Positions 1 to 7,015 are shown, counted from the stretch's first letter. The stretch: 16,316 nt of DNA from an uncultured Clostridium sp. (GCA_900543885.1 UQTA01000074.1:1-16316), one strand, 5' to 3'. Notes: a model not told the origin generated them from the letters alone. Numbers and translations are program-made.

Positions 1-159
1 GGAGGCGTTGCCTGAACACGCGAAGCGTGTGAGTTGGCCGGAGCCCTGTCTAATTGGCGGCGGAACAAAAGGTCCAGAAAATTGCCGTGAATGCGTTTAT
101 ACATGGCGGGGCTCTTTCGGACCTTTCTGAATTAAATAGCAATTTTGAAAATTCTGTAT
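1..159. other. Intergenic region at window edge, no supported gene
   Basis: This stretch lies beyond the stop codon of coaX and runs off the window. It contains a short perfect hairpin, ACACGC-GAA-GCGTGT at 15-29, and complementary blocks such as AAAGGTCC near 69 with GGACCTTT near 119. Two edge reading frames are open. On the plus strand one runs from base 2 to a TGA at about 130 without a start in view. On the minus strand one begins with an ATG at 104-102 and runs off base 1, giving MYKRIHGNFLDLLF at its start. Neither has a good ribosome binding site or a domain I recognise, so I do not call them genes. The density of short complementary blocks suggests a repetitive or structured intergenic element, but only one copy is visible here. 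No T-run terminator for coaX is obvious. Confidence 0.4.
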
Positions 160-927
160 TTACTGCGTATTTTTCTTGTAAAGAATCAGAAGCCCCTTTA
201 ACAAAAGCGCATCATCATAGAAGATCTTGTGTCTGCAAAGCGGAGTAATAAAACGTGCCAGACCTCCGGTTGCGATCACAGTAGGTGCTTCACCCAGTTC
301 TTTTTCCATACGGTCTAAGATACCATCGATCATATCTACATTACTGAAAACAATACCAGCTCTCATACAGTCAATCGTATTTTTGCCAATGACTTTATTT
401 GGTACTTCCAGACTGATATAAGGGAGCTGGGCTGTTTTTCCGCTTAAAGAGTTAAGAGATACTCGAAGGCCCGGTAAAATGACGCCTCCTATGTAATTGC
501 CCTTCTTGTCAGCTACGCTTAATGTGGTGGCAGTTCCCATATCGATAACCACCAGTGGAAGAGGATGCTCATGGATGGCAGCAACTACGTCTACGATCAT
601 GTCACTTCCTACACTTTTTGGGTTGTCCATAAGGATATTCATACCGGTTTTCATGCCGGAACCAACCAACAGAGGACGGATCCCAACCGCTTTCTCAACT
701 GCATTTAAAATAGTTGTGTTTAAAGGCGGAACAACGGAAGAAAGAATAGCACCTTCTATATCAGATAACTGGATGTGGTGCATTTCCAGGATATTTTTAA
801 AATGAATGGCATACTCTGTGTCTGTGCGGCTCTGATCTGTGGTCACACGTTCAATGAAATAGGTCTCTTTTTCGTCAATACCGCCCAGTACGATGTTGGT
901 ATTGCCCATATCAATGGCTAAAATCAT
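160..927 (-). CDS. coaX: Type III pantothenate kinase (CoaX)
   Basis: CoaX phosphorylates pantothenate to 4'-phosphopantothenate with ATP, the first step of cytoplasmic coenzyme A synthesis. The 255-residue length is normal for the family. The acetate-kinase/ASKHA fold motifs are visible: phosphate-1 DMGNTN at residues 6-11, the GSD motif with the expected catalytic Asp109, phosphate-2 DMGTATTL starting at Asp129, and GGVILPG near 147-153. The usual GADR motif reads GSDM, a variation outside the catalytic Asp. Type III enzymes, unlike CoaA, are generally not feedback-inhibited by CoA and use a monovalent cation; that is family knowledge. The ATG start is supported by AAAGGAG (bases 937-943 on the other strand) nine bases upstream. 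The gene is divergent from coaBC, whose product acts next in the same pathway. The assignment is firm. Confidence 0.97.
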   Translation of the reverse strand: MILAIDMGNTNIVLGGIDEKETYFIERVTTDQSRTDTEYAIHFKNILEMHHIQLSDIEGAILSSVVPPLNTTILNAVEKAVGIRPLLVGSGMKTGMNILMDNPKSVGSDMIVDVVAAIHEHPLPLVVIDMGTATTLSVADKKGNYIGGVILPGLRVSLNSLSGKTAQLPYISLEVPNKVIGKNTIDCMRAGIVFSNVDMIDGILDRMEKELGEAPTVIATGGLARFITPLCRHKIFYDDALLLKGLLILYKKNTQ

Positions 928-967
928 GAGGGGGAACTCCTTTCAAATACATGAAATGTGTGTTATG

Positions 968-996
968 ATTGTATCACACAAAAATAAGAAACACAA
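968..996 (-). promoter_or_regulatory. Candidate sigma-A promoter of coaX
   Basis: On the minus strand a TTGTGT -35 box (996-991) is separated by 17 bases from a TACAAT -10 box (973-968), about 40 bases upstream of the coaX start. Spacing is ideal and the -10 matches consensus at five of six positions. A weaker plus-strand candidate for coaBC, TTTCAA (941-946), 17 bases, TATGAT (964-969), overlaps the same region, so transcription of the two divergent genes may be coupled. Only sequence similarity supports this. Confidence 0.5.
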
Positions 997-1010
997 CTGG
1001 AGGAACCCTT

Positions 1011-2204
1011 ATGTTAAAAGGAAAAACAATACTCCTTGGAGTGACAGGCAGCATTGCCGCATATAAGATTGCCTATCTGGCCAGCGCCTTGGTAAAGGCG
1101 GGAGCAAAGGTGCATGTACTGATGACGAAAAATGCCACCAATTTTATTAATCCCATTACTTTTGAAACATTGACAGGAAATAAATGTCTCATTGATACGT
1201 TTGACCGCAATTTCCAGTTCAGCGTAGAGCATGTGTCTTTGGCAAAAGAGGCAGATGCATTTCTGGTAGCACCGGCATCTGCCAATGTGATCGGCAAGCT
1301 GGCCCATGGTATTGCAGATGATATGCTGACTACTACTTTTATGGCATGTACCTGTCCAAAAATCATTTCACCGGCCATGAATACCCGGATGTATGAAAAT
1401 CCGATCACGCAGGATAATTTAAAGATATTAGAACATTATGGAATGGAAGTGATCCGTCCTGCAAGCGGATATTTGGCCTGTGGTGATACAGGAGCAGGAA
1501 AAATGCCGGAGCCGGAAACATTATATGAATATATTATACGTTCTGTGGGATATCCAAAAGATCTGACTGGAAAGAAGATCCTGATCACTGCCGGACCTAC
1601 CAGAGAAGCAATTGATCCGGTCCGCTATATCACGAATCACTCTACTGGAAAAATGGGTTATGCCATTGCAAAGGCAGCTGCTTACAGAGGTGCGCAGGTA
1701 ACTCTGGTGACTGGACCGGTGTCCATTAAACCACCTATGTTTGTAAAAGTGGTTCCTATTGAAAGCGCAGAAGATATGTTTCAGGCAGTAACCAGTGCGG
1801 CACCAGAACAAGATATCATTATTAAGGCTGCAGCTGTGGCTGATTACCGGCCTGCAGTTGTGGGACAGGATAAGATTAAGAAAACAGATGGAGATATGTC
1901 CATTGCCTTAGAGCGAACAAAGGATATTTTGGGCTGGCTGGGACAGCACAGAAGGTCAGGGCAGTTTTTGTGCGGCTTTTCTATGGAAACAAGGGATATG
2001 CTGGAAAATTCCAGAGCAAAACTTGCCCGCAAGAATCTGGATATGATCGTTGCCAATAACTTAAAAGTAGAAGGCGCTGGCTTCGGTACAGATACCAATG
2101 TGGTGACGATTATCACAAAAGACAGTGAAAAAGAACTGCCGAAAATGAGTAAAGAGCAGGTGGCAGATGAATTGCTGACACAGATTCTTGACTTTACTTC
2201 ATAA
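1011..2204 (+). CDS. coaBC: Bifunctional CoaBC (PPC synthetase / PPC decarboxylase)
   Basis: CoaB ligates cysteine to 4'-phosphopantothenate using CTP and CoaC decarboxylates the product, using FMN, to 4'-phosphopantetheine. The protein is 397 residues, the usual fused length. Residues 1 to about 180 form the flavoprotein decarboxylase domain: GVTGSIAAYK near the N-terminus, active-site His74 in VEHVS, the PAMN motif at 121-124 and the lid cysteine Cys157 in ACGDTGAGKM. Residues about 185-397 are the synthetase: ITAGPTREAIDPVRYI, the NHSTGKMG segment, KAAAVADYRP and the KIKK loop at 288-291 that carries the catalytic lysine. An in-frame ATG exists at 969, but the start at 1011 has GGAGG at 999-1003 with seven bases of spacing and fits family N-termini, so I chose it. 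No T-run terminator follows; a 166-bp hairpin repeat begins 23 bases after the stop. Confidence 0.96.
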   Translation: MLKGKTILLGVTGSIAAYKIAYLASALVKAGAKVHVLMTKNATNFINPITFETLTGNKCLIDTFDRNFQFSVEHVSLAKEADAFLVAPASANVIGKLAHGIADDMLTTTFMACTCPKIISPAMNTRMYENPITQDNLKILEHYGMEVIRPASGYLACGDTGAGKMPEPETLYEYIIRSVGYPKDLTGKKILITAGPTREAIDPVRYITNHSTGKMGYAIAKAAAYRGAQVTLVTGPVSIKPPMFVKVVPIESAEDMFQAVTSAAPEQDIIIKAAAVADYRPAVVGQDKIKKTDGDMSIALERTKDILGWLGQHRRSGQFLCGFSMETRDMLENSRAKLARKNLDMIVANNLKVEGAGFGTDTNVVTIITKDSEKELPKMSKEQVADELLTQILDFTS

Positions 2205-2227
2205 TCATAATACAATTATAATTCGAT

Positions 2228-2393
2228 ACTAGTATAATCCACGATAATTACCGATCCCTTACACGCAGGATAAATTTTCATGTGCAAGGAAGCTGAATGA
2301 GGCGATGCCGGTAGCATCGTCGATTGAAGCTGACGCAGCAGATGGAAATTTAGACAAGTGAAAGGGGCGGATAATTATTGTGGGTTATACTAG
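2228..2393. repeat. 166-bp long-hairpin repeat, copy 1 (MITE-like)
   Basis: This element is nearly identical to the one at 4202-4367: same length and orientation, with two substitutions that I can find by eye. Its two halves are imperfect inverted repeats over most of their length. The ends read ACTAGTATAATCC and GGGTTATACTAG, the arms continue with matching blocks (ATAATTA, the TAAATTT region and ATGTGC against GCAGAT), and the centre folds as GGCGATGC-CGGTA-GCATCGTC. The whole element can therefore fold as one long hairpin. It encodes no protein. Such anatomy fits a non-autonomous miniature inverted-repeat transposable element or a dispersed structured repeat; no transposase is in the window. 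A TA dinucleotide at each end could be a Tc1/mariner-type target duplication, but this is inference. It lies between coaBC and prfC. Confidence 0.8.
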
Positions 2394-2455
2394 GGTCAAA
2401 AACCCGAAAATCCGACGCAAGCTTGCTTGCAGGAGGATTTTTGAGTTTGGGACCC
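2393..2455. repeat. Imperfect hairpin adjoining repeat copy 1
   Basis: GGGTC at 2393-2397 pairs with GACCC at 2451-2455, and the stem continues with interruptions (AAAATCC against GGATTTTT) to an internal GCAAGC-TT-GCTTGC palindrome. It starts exactly where the 166-bp repeat ends. Its opening TAGGGTCAAAA also occurs inside the unrelated hairpin element near 7988-7998, which suggests a dispersed hairpin family. It is not followed by a T-run, so it is not an ordinary plus-strand terminator. Confidence 0.55.
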
Positions 2456-2456
2456 G

Positions 2457-2549
2457 CCAAAAACATGAATAAGGAGCCATTTTTGAAGAAAAAATGCGCG
2501 GATTACAAATGTTTTTAGGATTGCGGGAGTGCAGAGCACGTAGCAATCC
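2457..2549 (+). other. Structured leader-like region upstream of prfC
   Basis: Three stems can be drawn. An outer stem pairs AAAAACAT (2459-2466) with ATGTTTTT (2509-2516). Inside it CATTTTT (2478-2484) pairs with AAAAATG (2490-2496) around a GAAG loop. A third hairpin, GGATTGC (2518-2524) with GCAATCC (2543-2549), contains an inner GTGC-AGA-GCAC. The region carries no convincing reading frame. It may be the 5' leader of prfC, or the remains of an older mobile hairpin element; the sequence alone does not decide. No clear sigma-A promoter is visible between here and the prfC start. Confidence 0.45.
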
Positions 2550-2601
2550 GATATCAAAGGTGTACACATCAGTTTAGTTAGCAAGAACGGAGGAAAGACC
2601 A

Positions 2602-4206
2602 TTGTCACAGACAAATGATCAGATAACAGAACAGATAAAAAATCGCAGGACCTTTGCCATTATTTCCCACCCTGATGCAGGTAAGACTACATTAACAGAG
2701 AAGTTCCTTCTCTACGGAGGTGCGATCAACCTGGCGGGTACTGTAAAGGGAAGAAAGGCTGCAAAACATGCGGTTTCCGACTGGATGGAGATTGAGAAGG
2801 AGAGAGGTATTTCTGTTACTTCTTCTGCCATGCAGTTTAATTACGAAGGCTTTTGTATTAACATCCTGGACACACCGGGACACCAGGATTTCTCTGAGGA
2901 TACCTATCGTACCCTGATGGCGGCAGACTCCGCTGTTATGGTTATCGACGGATCCAAGGGTGTTGAGGCGCAGACTATTAAGCTGTTTAAGGTTTGTGTT
3001 ATGCGCCATATCCCGATCTTTACATTTATTAACAAATTTGACCGTGAAGCAAGAGACCCATATGAACTGTTAGATGAAATTGAAGAAGTTCTGGGAATCC
3101 GTACCTGTCCGGTAAACTGGCCGATTGGCTGCGGAAAGAACTTTAAGGGCGTGTATGATCGTTTTACAAAGAAAGTAACTACTTTTACTGCTGCTATGGG
3201 CGGCGCAAAAGAAGTTGCTACACAGGAATTTGATGCAGAAACAGATGATGTGGAAAGCATTATCGGATTCCAGTATCATAAACAGCTGTTAGATGACATT
3301 GAACTGTTGGACGGCGCCAGCGATGAACTTGATATGGATCGTGTACAGAAGGGAGATCTTTCTCCGGTATTCTTTGGTTCTGCACTGACAAACTTCGGTG
3401 TTGAAACATTCCTGGAGCATTTCCTGAAAATGACCACACCGCCGCTGCCAAGAAGAACACTTACCGGCGTGGTGGATCCGTTTAATAAGGACTTTTCCGC
3501 TTTTGTATTTAAGATCCAGGCAAATATGAACAAGGCCCACAGAGACAGGATCGCTTTTATGCGTATTGTTTCCGGCAAGTTTGAGGCTGGTATGGAAGTA
3601 AATCATGTACAGGGCGGTAAAAAGATCCGTCTGACCCAGCCGCAGCAGCTGATGGCTCAGGATCGAAAGATCGTAGAAGAGGCGTATGCCGGTGATATTA
3701 TCGGTGTATTTGATCCGGGCATCTTCTCTATTGGTGATACACTTTGTTCTTCCAATGAAAAGTTTGAGTTTGAAGGCATTCCGACCTTTGCGCCGGAGCA
3801 TTTTGCAAGAGTGCGCCAGGTAGATACCATGAAGCGCAAACAGTTTATTAAAGGTGTCAACCAAATTGCGCAGGAAGGTGCGATCCAGATCTTCCAGGAG
3901 TTCAATACCGGTATGGAGGAGATTATTGTAGGTGTTGTAGGTGTGCTTCAGTTTGAGGTGCTTACCTACCGTTTACAGAATGAGTACAATGTAGAAGTTA
4001 TCTTAGAGAAACTTCCATATGAACATATCCGCTGGGTAGAAAATCCACAGGAAGTAGATGTGGCACGTATCCAGGGTACATCCGATATGAAACGCATCAA
4101 AGACTTAAAGGACAATCCGCTGCTTCTGTTTATCAACAGCTGGAGCGTGGGCATGGTCCTTGAGAGAAATCCAAATCTTAAATTAAGTGAATTTGGTAAT
4201 AACTAG
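2602..4206 (+). CDS. prfC: Peptide chain release factor 3 (RF3)
   Basis: RF3 is the translational GTPase that removes RF1/RF2 from the ribosome after peptide release. At 534 residues it matches the family. The G domain shows the P-loop HPDAGKTT at 23-30, the switch I segment ERGISVTS near 67-74, DTPGHQDFSED at 90-100 (G3) and NKFDRE at 144-149 (G4). The RF3-typical WPIGCGK, SPVFFGSALTNFGV and FVFKIQANM segments follow. The start is TTG, fixed by CGGAGG at about 2588-2593 with eight bases of spacing and by alignment of RRTFAIISHPDAGKTT with the family. The C-terminus looks complete. Its TAG stop (4204-4206) lies inside the first bases of the second 166-bp repeat. The gene is thus flanked by direct repeats about 2 kb apart. 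Confidence 0.97.
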   Translation: MSQTNDQITEQIKNRRTFAIISHPDAGKTTLTEKFLLYGGAINLAGTVKGRKAAKHAVSDWMEIEKERGISVTSSAMQFNYEGFCINILDTPGHQDFSEDTYRTLMAADSAVMVIDGSKGVEAQTIKLFKVCVMRHIPIFTFINKFDREARDPYELLDEIEEVLGIRTCPVNWPIGCGKNFKGVYDRFTKKVTTFTAAMGGAKEVATQEFDAETDDVESIIGFQYHKQLLDDIELLDGASDELDMDRVQKGDLSPVFFGSALTNFGVETFLEHFLKMTTPPLPRRTLTGVVDPFNKDFSAFVFKIQANMNKAHRDRIAFMRIVSGKFEAGMEVNHVQGGKKIRLTQPQQLMAQDRKIVEEAYAGDIIGVFDPGIFSIGDTLCSSNEKFEFEGIPTFAPEHFARVRQVDTMKRKQFIKGVNQIAQEGAIQIFQEFNTGMEEIIVGVVGVLQFEVLTYRLQNEYNVEVILEKLPYEHIRWVENPQEVDVARIQGTSDMKRIKDLKDNPLLLFINSWSVGMVLERNPNLKLSEFGNN

Positions 4207-4367
4207 TATAATCCACGATAATTACCGATCCCTTACACGCAGGATAAATTTTCATGTGCAAGGAAGCTGAATGAGGCGATGCCGGTAGCATCGTCGATTG
4301 AAGCTGACGCGGCAGATGGAAATTTAGACAAGTGAAAGGGGCGGATAATTATTGTGGATTATACTAG
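4202..4367. repeat. 166-bp long-hairpin repeat, copy 2 (MITE-like)
   Basis: This is the second copy of the element at 2228-2393, in the same orientation. The visible differences are one base in GACGC(A/G)GCAG and one near the right end (GTGGG versus GTGGA). In this copy the terminal 13 bases, ACTAGTATAATCC and GGATTATACTAGT, are perfectly complementary (right end counted to 4368). The left end overlaps the last codon and the TAG stop of prfC; the right end is 24 bases before the yqeY start. If a TA target was duplicated, removal of the element would leave AACTAGTCATATT, which keeps the same prfC stop and puts yqeY directly behind prfC. High identity suggests recent spread or gene conversion. 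Confidence 0.8.
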
Positions 4368-4391
4368 TCATATTAAAGGAGGTTTTACAAA

Positions 4392-4838
4392 ATGAGCAGG
4401 ATCGATGTAGTAAGAGCAGCTATGGTACAGGCAATGAAGGCAAAAGATAAGGCAAGAAAGGATTCCCTTTCCATGTTGTTATCTGCTTTAAAAAATGCAG
4501 AGATCGATAAGAGAGAGCCCCTTACAGAGGCAGAAGAGGATGCCATAGTTAAAAAAGAGATCCGTCAGACCCAGGAAACTTATGATCTGGCACCGGCAGA
4601 CAGAGACGATATCCGTGAAGAGGCAGGTGCACGTCTGGCTGTATACAAGGAATTTGCACCGGAAGACATGTCTGTAGATCAGATCAAAGAAGTGATCGCT
4701 GGTGTATTAAAAGAGCTGGGAATCGAAAATCCAACACCAAAGGACAAAGGTGCTATTATGAAGGTGCTGATGCCAAAGGTAAAAGGAAAAGCAGATGGCA
4801 AAGTTGTTAATGAAACTTTGGGCGCTATGCTGAAATAA
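4392..4838 (+). CDS. yqeY: GatB/YqeY domain protein
   Basis: This is a 148-residue stand-alone YqeY protein. The family shares its helical tail domain with the C-terminus of GatB, the amidotransferase subunit that acts on mischarged tRNA, but lone YqeY has no catalytic domain and its role is not settled. Family-typical segments are an N-terminal helix ending in AMKAKDKARKDSLSMLLSALKNAEI, a central basic-acidic helix AEEDAIVKKEIRQ, and a C-terminal GAIMKVLMPKVKGKADGKVVNE stretch, which corresponds to the helix proposed to contact tRNA in GatB. AAAGGAGG (about 4376-4383) lies eight bases before the ATG. Before insertion of the 166-bp repeat it was probably the gene immediately behind prfC. Confidence 0.93.
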   Translation: MSRIDVVRAAMVQAMKAKDKARKDSLSMLLSALKNAEIDKREPLTEAEEDAIVKKEIRQTQETYDLAPADRDDIREEAGARLAVYKEFAPEDMSVDQIKEVIAGVLKELGIENPTPKDKGAIMKVLMPKVKGKADGKVVNETLGAMLK

Positions 4839-4896
4839 TGCAGCAGTTTGGCGTGATACTGGATTAGTATGAATTGTATGGAAATAGGAGAAGGTC

Positions 4897-6300
4897 ATGT
4901 ACAGAAAAGAAATCGAAGAATATATTGATTCCCACAAGGACCAGATGATCGAAGATATCTGCACTCTTTGCCGGATCAACAGTGAAAAAATGCCTTATAC
5001 AGAGGGAAAACCATTTGGAGAAGGCCCTTTTGAGGCATTGCAGGCAGCACTTACCATGATGGAAAATTACGGATTTTCAGTCCGTAATTATGACAATTAT
5101 GTAGGAACAGCGGATTTAAATGATAAGGAAGCACAGCTTGATATCCTGGCACATCTGGATGTAGTACCAGCAGGAGAAGGCTGGACTGTGACAGAACCGT
5201 TTAATCCTGTGATCAAAGACGGAAAGCTTTACGGCCGCGGCACTGCAGATGACAAGGGCCCTGCTGTTGCAGCACTTTATGCAATGCGTGCAGTAAAGGA
5301 GTTAGGACTGCCTGTAAAGAAAAATGTACGTCTCATTTTAGGAACAGATGAGGAATGCGGCAGCTCAGATATTGCTGTTTATTACAAGCAGGAAAAAGAA
5401 GCGCCTATGACTTTTTCACCAGATGCAGAATTCCCTGTGATCAACGTGGAAAAAGGACGTCTTCCTGGTCATTTCGCAGCTTCTTTTGAGAAGTCAGATG
5501 CTTTGCCGAAACTGGTGAAGATCGATGCAGGACTTAAGAGCAACGTAGTTCCTGGAAAGGCTAAAGCAGTAGTAGCGGGTGTAGATGAGGCTGTATTAAA
5601 TGAAACAGCAGCAGCGGTTACAAAAGAGACAGAGGTTACTTTCAGCTTCACAGGATGCGAGGAAGGTATTCTGATCACAGCAGAAGGAGAAGGCGCTCAT
5701 GCATCTACTCCGGAAGAAGGAAAAAATGCATTAACAGCATTGTTAGTACTGATCACCAGACTGCCCTTAGCTTCCTGCCCGCAGATGGATGCGGTAAAGA
5801 GTCTTGTAAAACTGTTCCCACATGGTGATACCCGTGGAAATGCAGTTGGCATTGCTATGAGTGATGAAATTTCAGGAGAACTGACACTGGCTTTTGATAT
5901 GCTCCAGGTAGATGCAGAGCATTTAGACGGTGTATTTGACTGTCGTGCTCCTATCTGTGCAAATGACGAAAATGCATTAAAGGTAGCAAAAGCACGTATG
6001 GCAGAGGAAGGGATCGAACTTCTGGCAGAACATATGAAGGCCCCTCACTATGTAGACGGTGATTCTCATTTTGTACGTACTCTGTTAAAGGCATATGAAG
6101 AGTATACAGGCTTAAAGGGAAGCTGCCAGTACACAGGCGGCGGCACCTATGTGCACAGCCTGAAAAACGGTGTTGCATTCGGCTGTTCCATGCCGGGAAC
6201 TGACAACCGTATGCATGGAGCTGATGAATTTGCTGTAGTAAAAGAGCTAGTTGACAGTGCAAAGATCTTCGCACAGGTGATCGTAGATCTTTGCTGTTAA
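4897..6300 (+). CDS. pepV: M20 family dipeptidase, PepV/Sapep type
   Basis: This predicted cytoplasmic zinc dipeptidase has 467 residues, like lactobacillal PepV, and no signal peptide. The di-metal site motifs of M20 peptidases are present: AHLDVVP with His86 and Asp88, GRGTADDKGP around Asp118-Asp119 (bridging ligand), TDEECGSSD with the Glu152-Glu153 pair (general base and metal ligand), FSPDAEFP with Asp176, and a late MHGADEF with the final His ligand. A lid/dimerisation-like insertion lies between, as in PepV, with GEGAHASTPEEGKNA marking the return to the conserved core. It likely cleaves dipeptides with unblocked N-termini for amino acid recycling; exact specificity cannot be read from sequence. 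AGGAGAAGGTC lies just before the ATG. It may be co-transcribed with yqeY (58-base gap), and a strong terminator follows. Confidence 0.92.
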   Translation: MYRKEIEEYIDSHKDQMIEDICTLCRINSEKMPYTEGKPFGEGPFEALQAALTMMENYGFSVRNYDNYVGTADLNDKEAQLDILAHLDVVPAGEGWTVTEPFNPVIKDGKLYGRGTADDKGPAVAALYAMRAVKELGLPVKKNVRLILGTDEECGSSDIAVYYKQEKEAPMTFSPDAEFPVINVEKGRLPGHFAASFEKSDALPKLVKIDAGLKSNVVPGKAKAVVAGVDEAVLNETAAAVTKETEVTFSFTGCEEGILITAEGEGAHASTPEEGKNALTALLVLITRLPLASCPQMDAVKSLVKLFPHGDTRGNAVGIAMSDEISGELTLAFDMLQVDAEHLDGVFDCRAPICANDENALKVAKARMAEEGIELLAEHMKAPHYVDGDSHFVRTLLKAYEEYTGLKGSCQYTGGGTYVHSLKNGVAFGCSMPGTDNRMHGADEFAVVKELVDSAKIFAQVIVDLCC

Positions 6301-6357
6301 GGGACATATGTTTGTCCGGATCCTATAAGAGTTTTTTATCCGTGTAAATTAGTGGCG

Positions 6358-6417
6358 GGACTGTCGCAGGATATGGTTTGCATTTTCCGTATTTTGCAGC
6401 AGTCCTGTTCTTTTTTT
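6358..6417 (+). terminator. Intrinsic terminator after pepV
   Basis: GGACTGTCGCAGGATATGG (6358-6376) pairs with CCGTATTTTGCAGCAGTCC (6387-6405) through about 18 base pairs, several of them G-U wobbles, with a loop of about ten bases. It is followed by TGTTCTTTTTTT (6406-6417). Position, stem and T-run all fit a rho-independent terminator for the yqeY-pepV unit. Confidence 0.8.
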
Positions 6418-6538
6418 GCACTTTTTTCAATATATTTATTAATAAATGTTTTCACGGAATCGTTCCTGCGCCTGATTTTGTGTGCAAGGCTGAATTATAA
6501 CGATTTTGTGAGATATATGAAAATGGGGGCCGATACCT

Positions 6539-6802
6539 ATAAGAATCTATGATCTAAAACAAAAAGAAGTGATCAACATAAAAGACTGTGCCCGTCTAGG
6601 CTACGTAGGGGATGTGGAGTTTGATGAGAAGACAGGCTGTATTACAGCACTGGTAGTGCCGGGGCCGGGCTGCATCTGTGGTTTTCTTGGAAGAGAAAAG
6701 GAGTATGTGATCCCATTTTGTGATGTGTGTCAGATTGGAAATGATATTATCCTGGTAAGCTTTAAAGAGAAGGAAAAAGAAAAACCGGATAAGAAATGCT
6801 GA
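6539..6802 (+). CDS. ymxH: YlmC/YmxH family PRC-barrel protein, probable ATA start
   Basis: This small protein (88 residues from 6539) belongs to the YlmC/YmxH family, a PRC-barrel-like group common in endospore-forming Firmicutes and often linked to sporulation; its molecular role is unknown. The core NIKDCARLGYVGDVEFDEKTG, the VVPGPG turn and GREKEYVIPFCDVCQIGNDIILV are characteristic. Family members start MRI-x-DLK-x-KEVINI. Here MRIYDLKQKEVINI can be obtained only if the ATA at 6539 initiates: the frame opens after a TGA at 6518-6520 and has no ATG, GTG or TTG before the GTG at 6569. A GGGGG run at 6525-6529 lies nine bases before the ATA and would serve as ribosome binding site, while the GTG at 6569 has none. 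If the GTG is used, ten residues are lost. The C-terminus is a lysine-rich tail. Confidence 0.8.
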   Translation: MRIYDLKQKEVINIKDCARLGYVGDVEFDEKTGCITALVVPGPGCICGFLGREKEYVIPFCDVCQIGNDIILVSFKEKEKEKPDKKC

Positions 6803-7015
6803 AAAGAAGAGTATAAGATGCAGGAGCTAAAAAGTCCTGTAAACGAGGAGTGGCCGACAGGTTTTTACCTGCCGGCCGATTTGTGAGAAAAAGTTGTATG
6901 AAAAGCATTCGCTTTTAACGGTAATAAATATACTGAAAAAATGTGAGAAAAATTTGTGCAAAATGTGAAGATTGTGTGAACAGTGTGTTTCTGAAAAGGT
7001 TCTGAAACAGAGCAA
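6803..7015. other. Convergent intergenic region with a hairpin
   Basis: ymxH (plus) and aroD (minus) converge here. The only clear structure is GGCCGACAGGT at 6852-6862 with ACCTGCCGGCC at 6867-6877, an 11-base stem with one mismatch and a TTTT loop. No T-run follows on either strand directly, so it may be a bidirectional, weak or factor-assisted terminator. The rest is AT-rich and holds nothing I recognise. Confidence 0.4.

Noticed and set aside
54..248. A 64-codon plus-strand frame overlapping the coaX end
   Set aside because: It overlaps the 3' end of coaX in antisense, has no ribosome binding site and no family resemblance.
2228..2393. The 166-bp repeat as a riboswitch or known housekeeping RNA
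   Set aside because: Two near-identical copies lie next to functionally unrelated genes and the fold is one long hairpin with terminal inverted repeats, which fits a mobile repeat better than a ligand-binding leader.
1521..3864. Long minus-strand frames inside coaBC and prfC
   Set aside because: They are antisense shadows of firmly identified genes, with no ribosome binding sites or recognisable domains.
4392..4838. yqeY as a GatB amidotransferase subunit
   Set aside because: Only the tail domain shared with GatB is present; no catalytic cradle domain, and no gatA or gatC nearby.
6352..6552. A 66-codon plus-strand frame between pepV and ymxH
   Set aside because: It runs straight through the pepV terminator hairpin and T-run, has no ribosome binding site or recognisable domain, and overlaps the start of the real ymxH frame.
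6852..6877. Hairpin between ymxH and aroD as a firm intrinsic terminator
   Set aside because: The stem is good but no T-run follows directly on either strand, so it is reported only as a hairpin.
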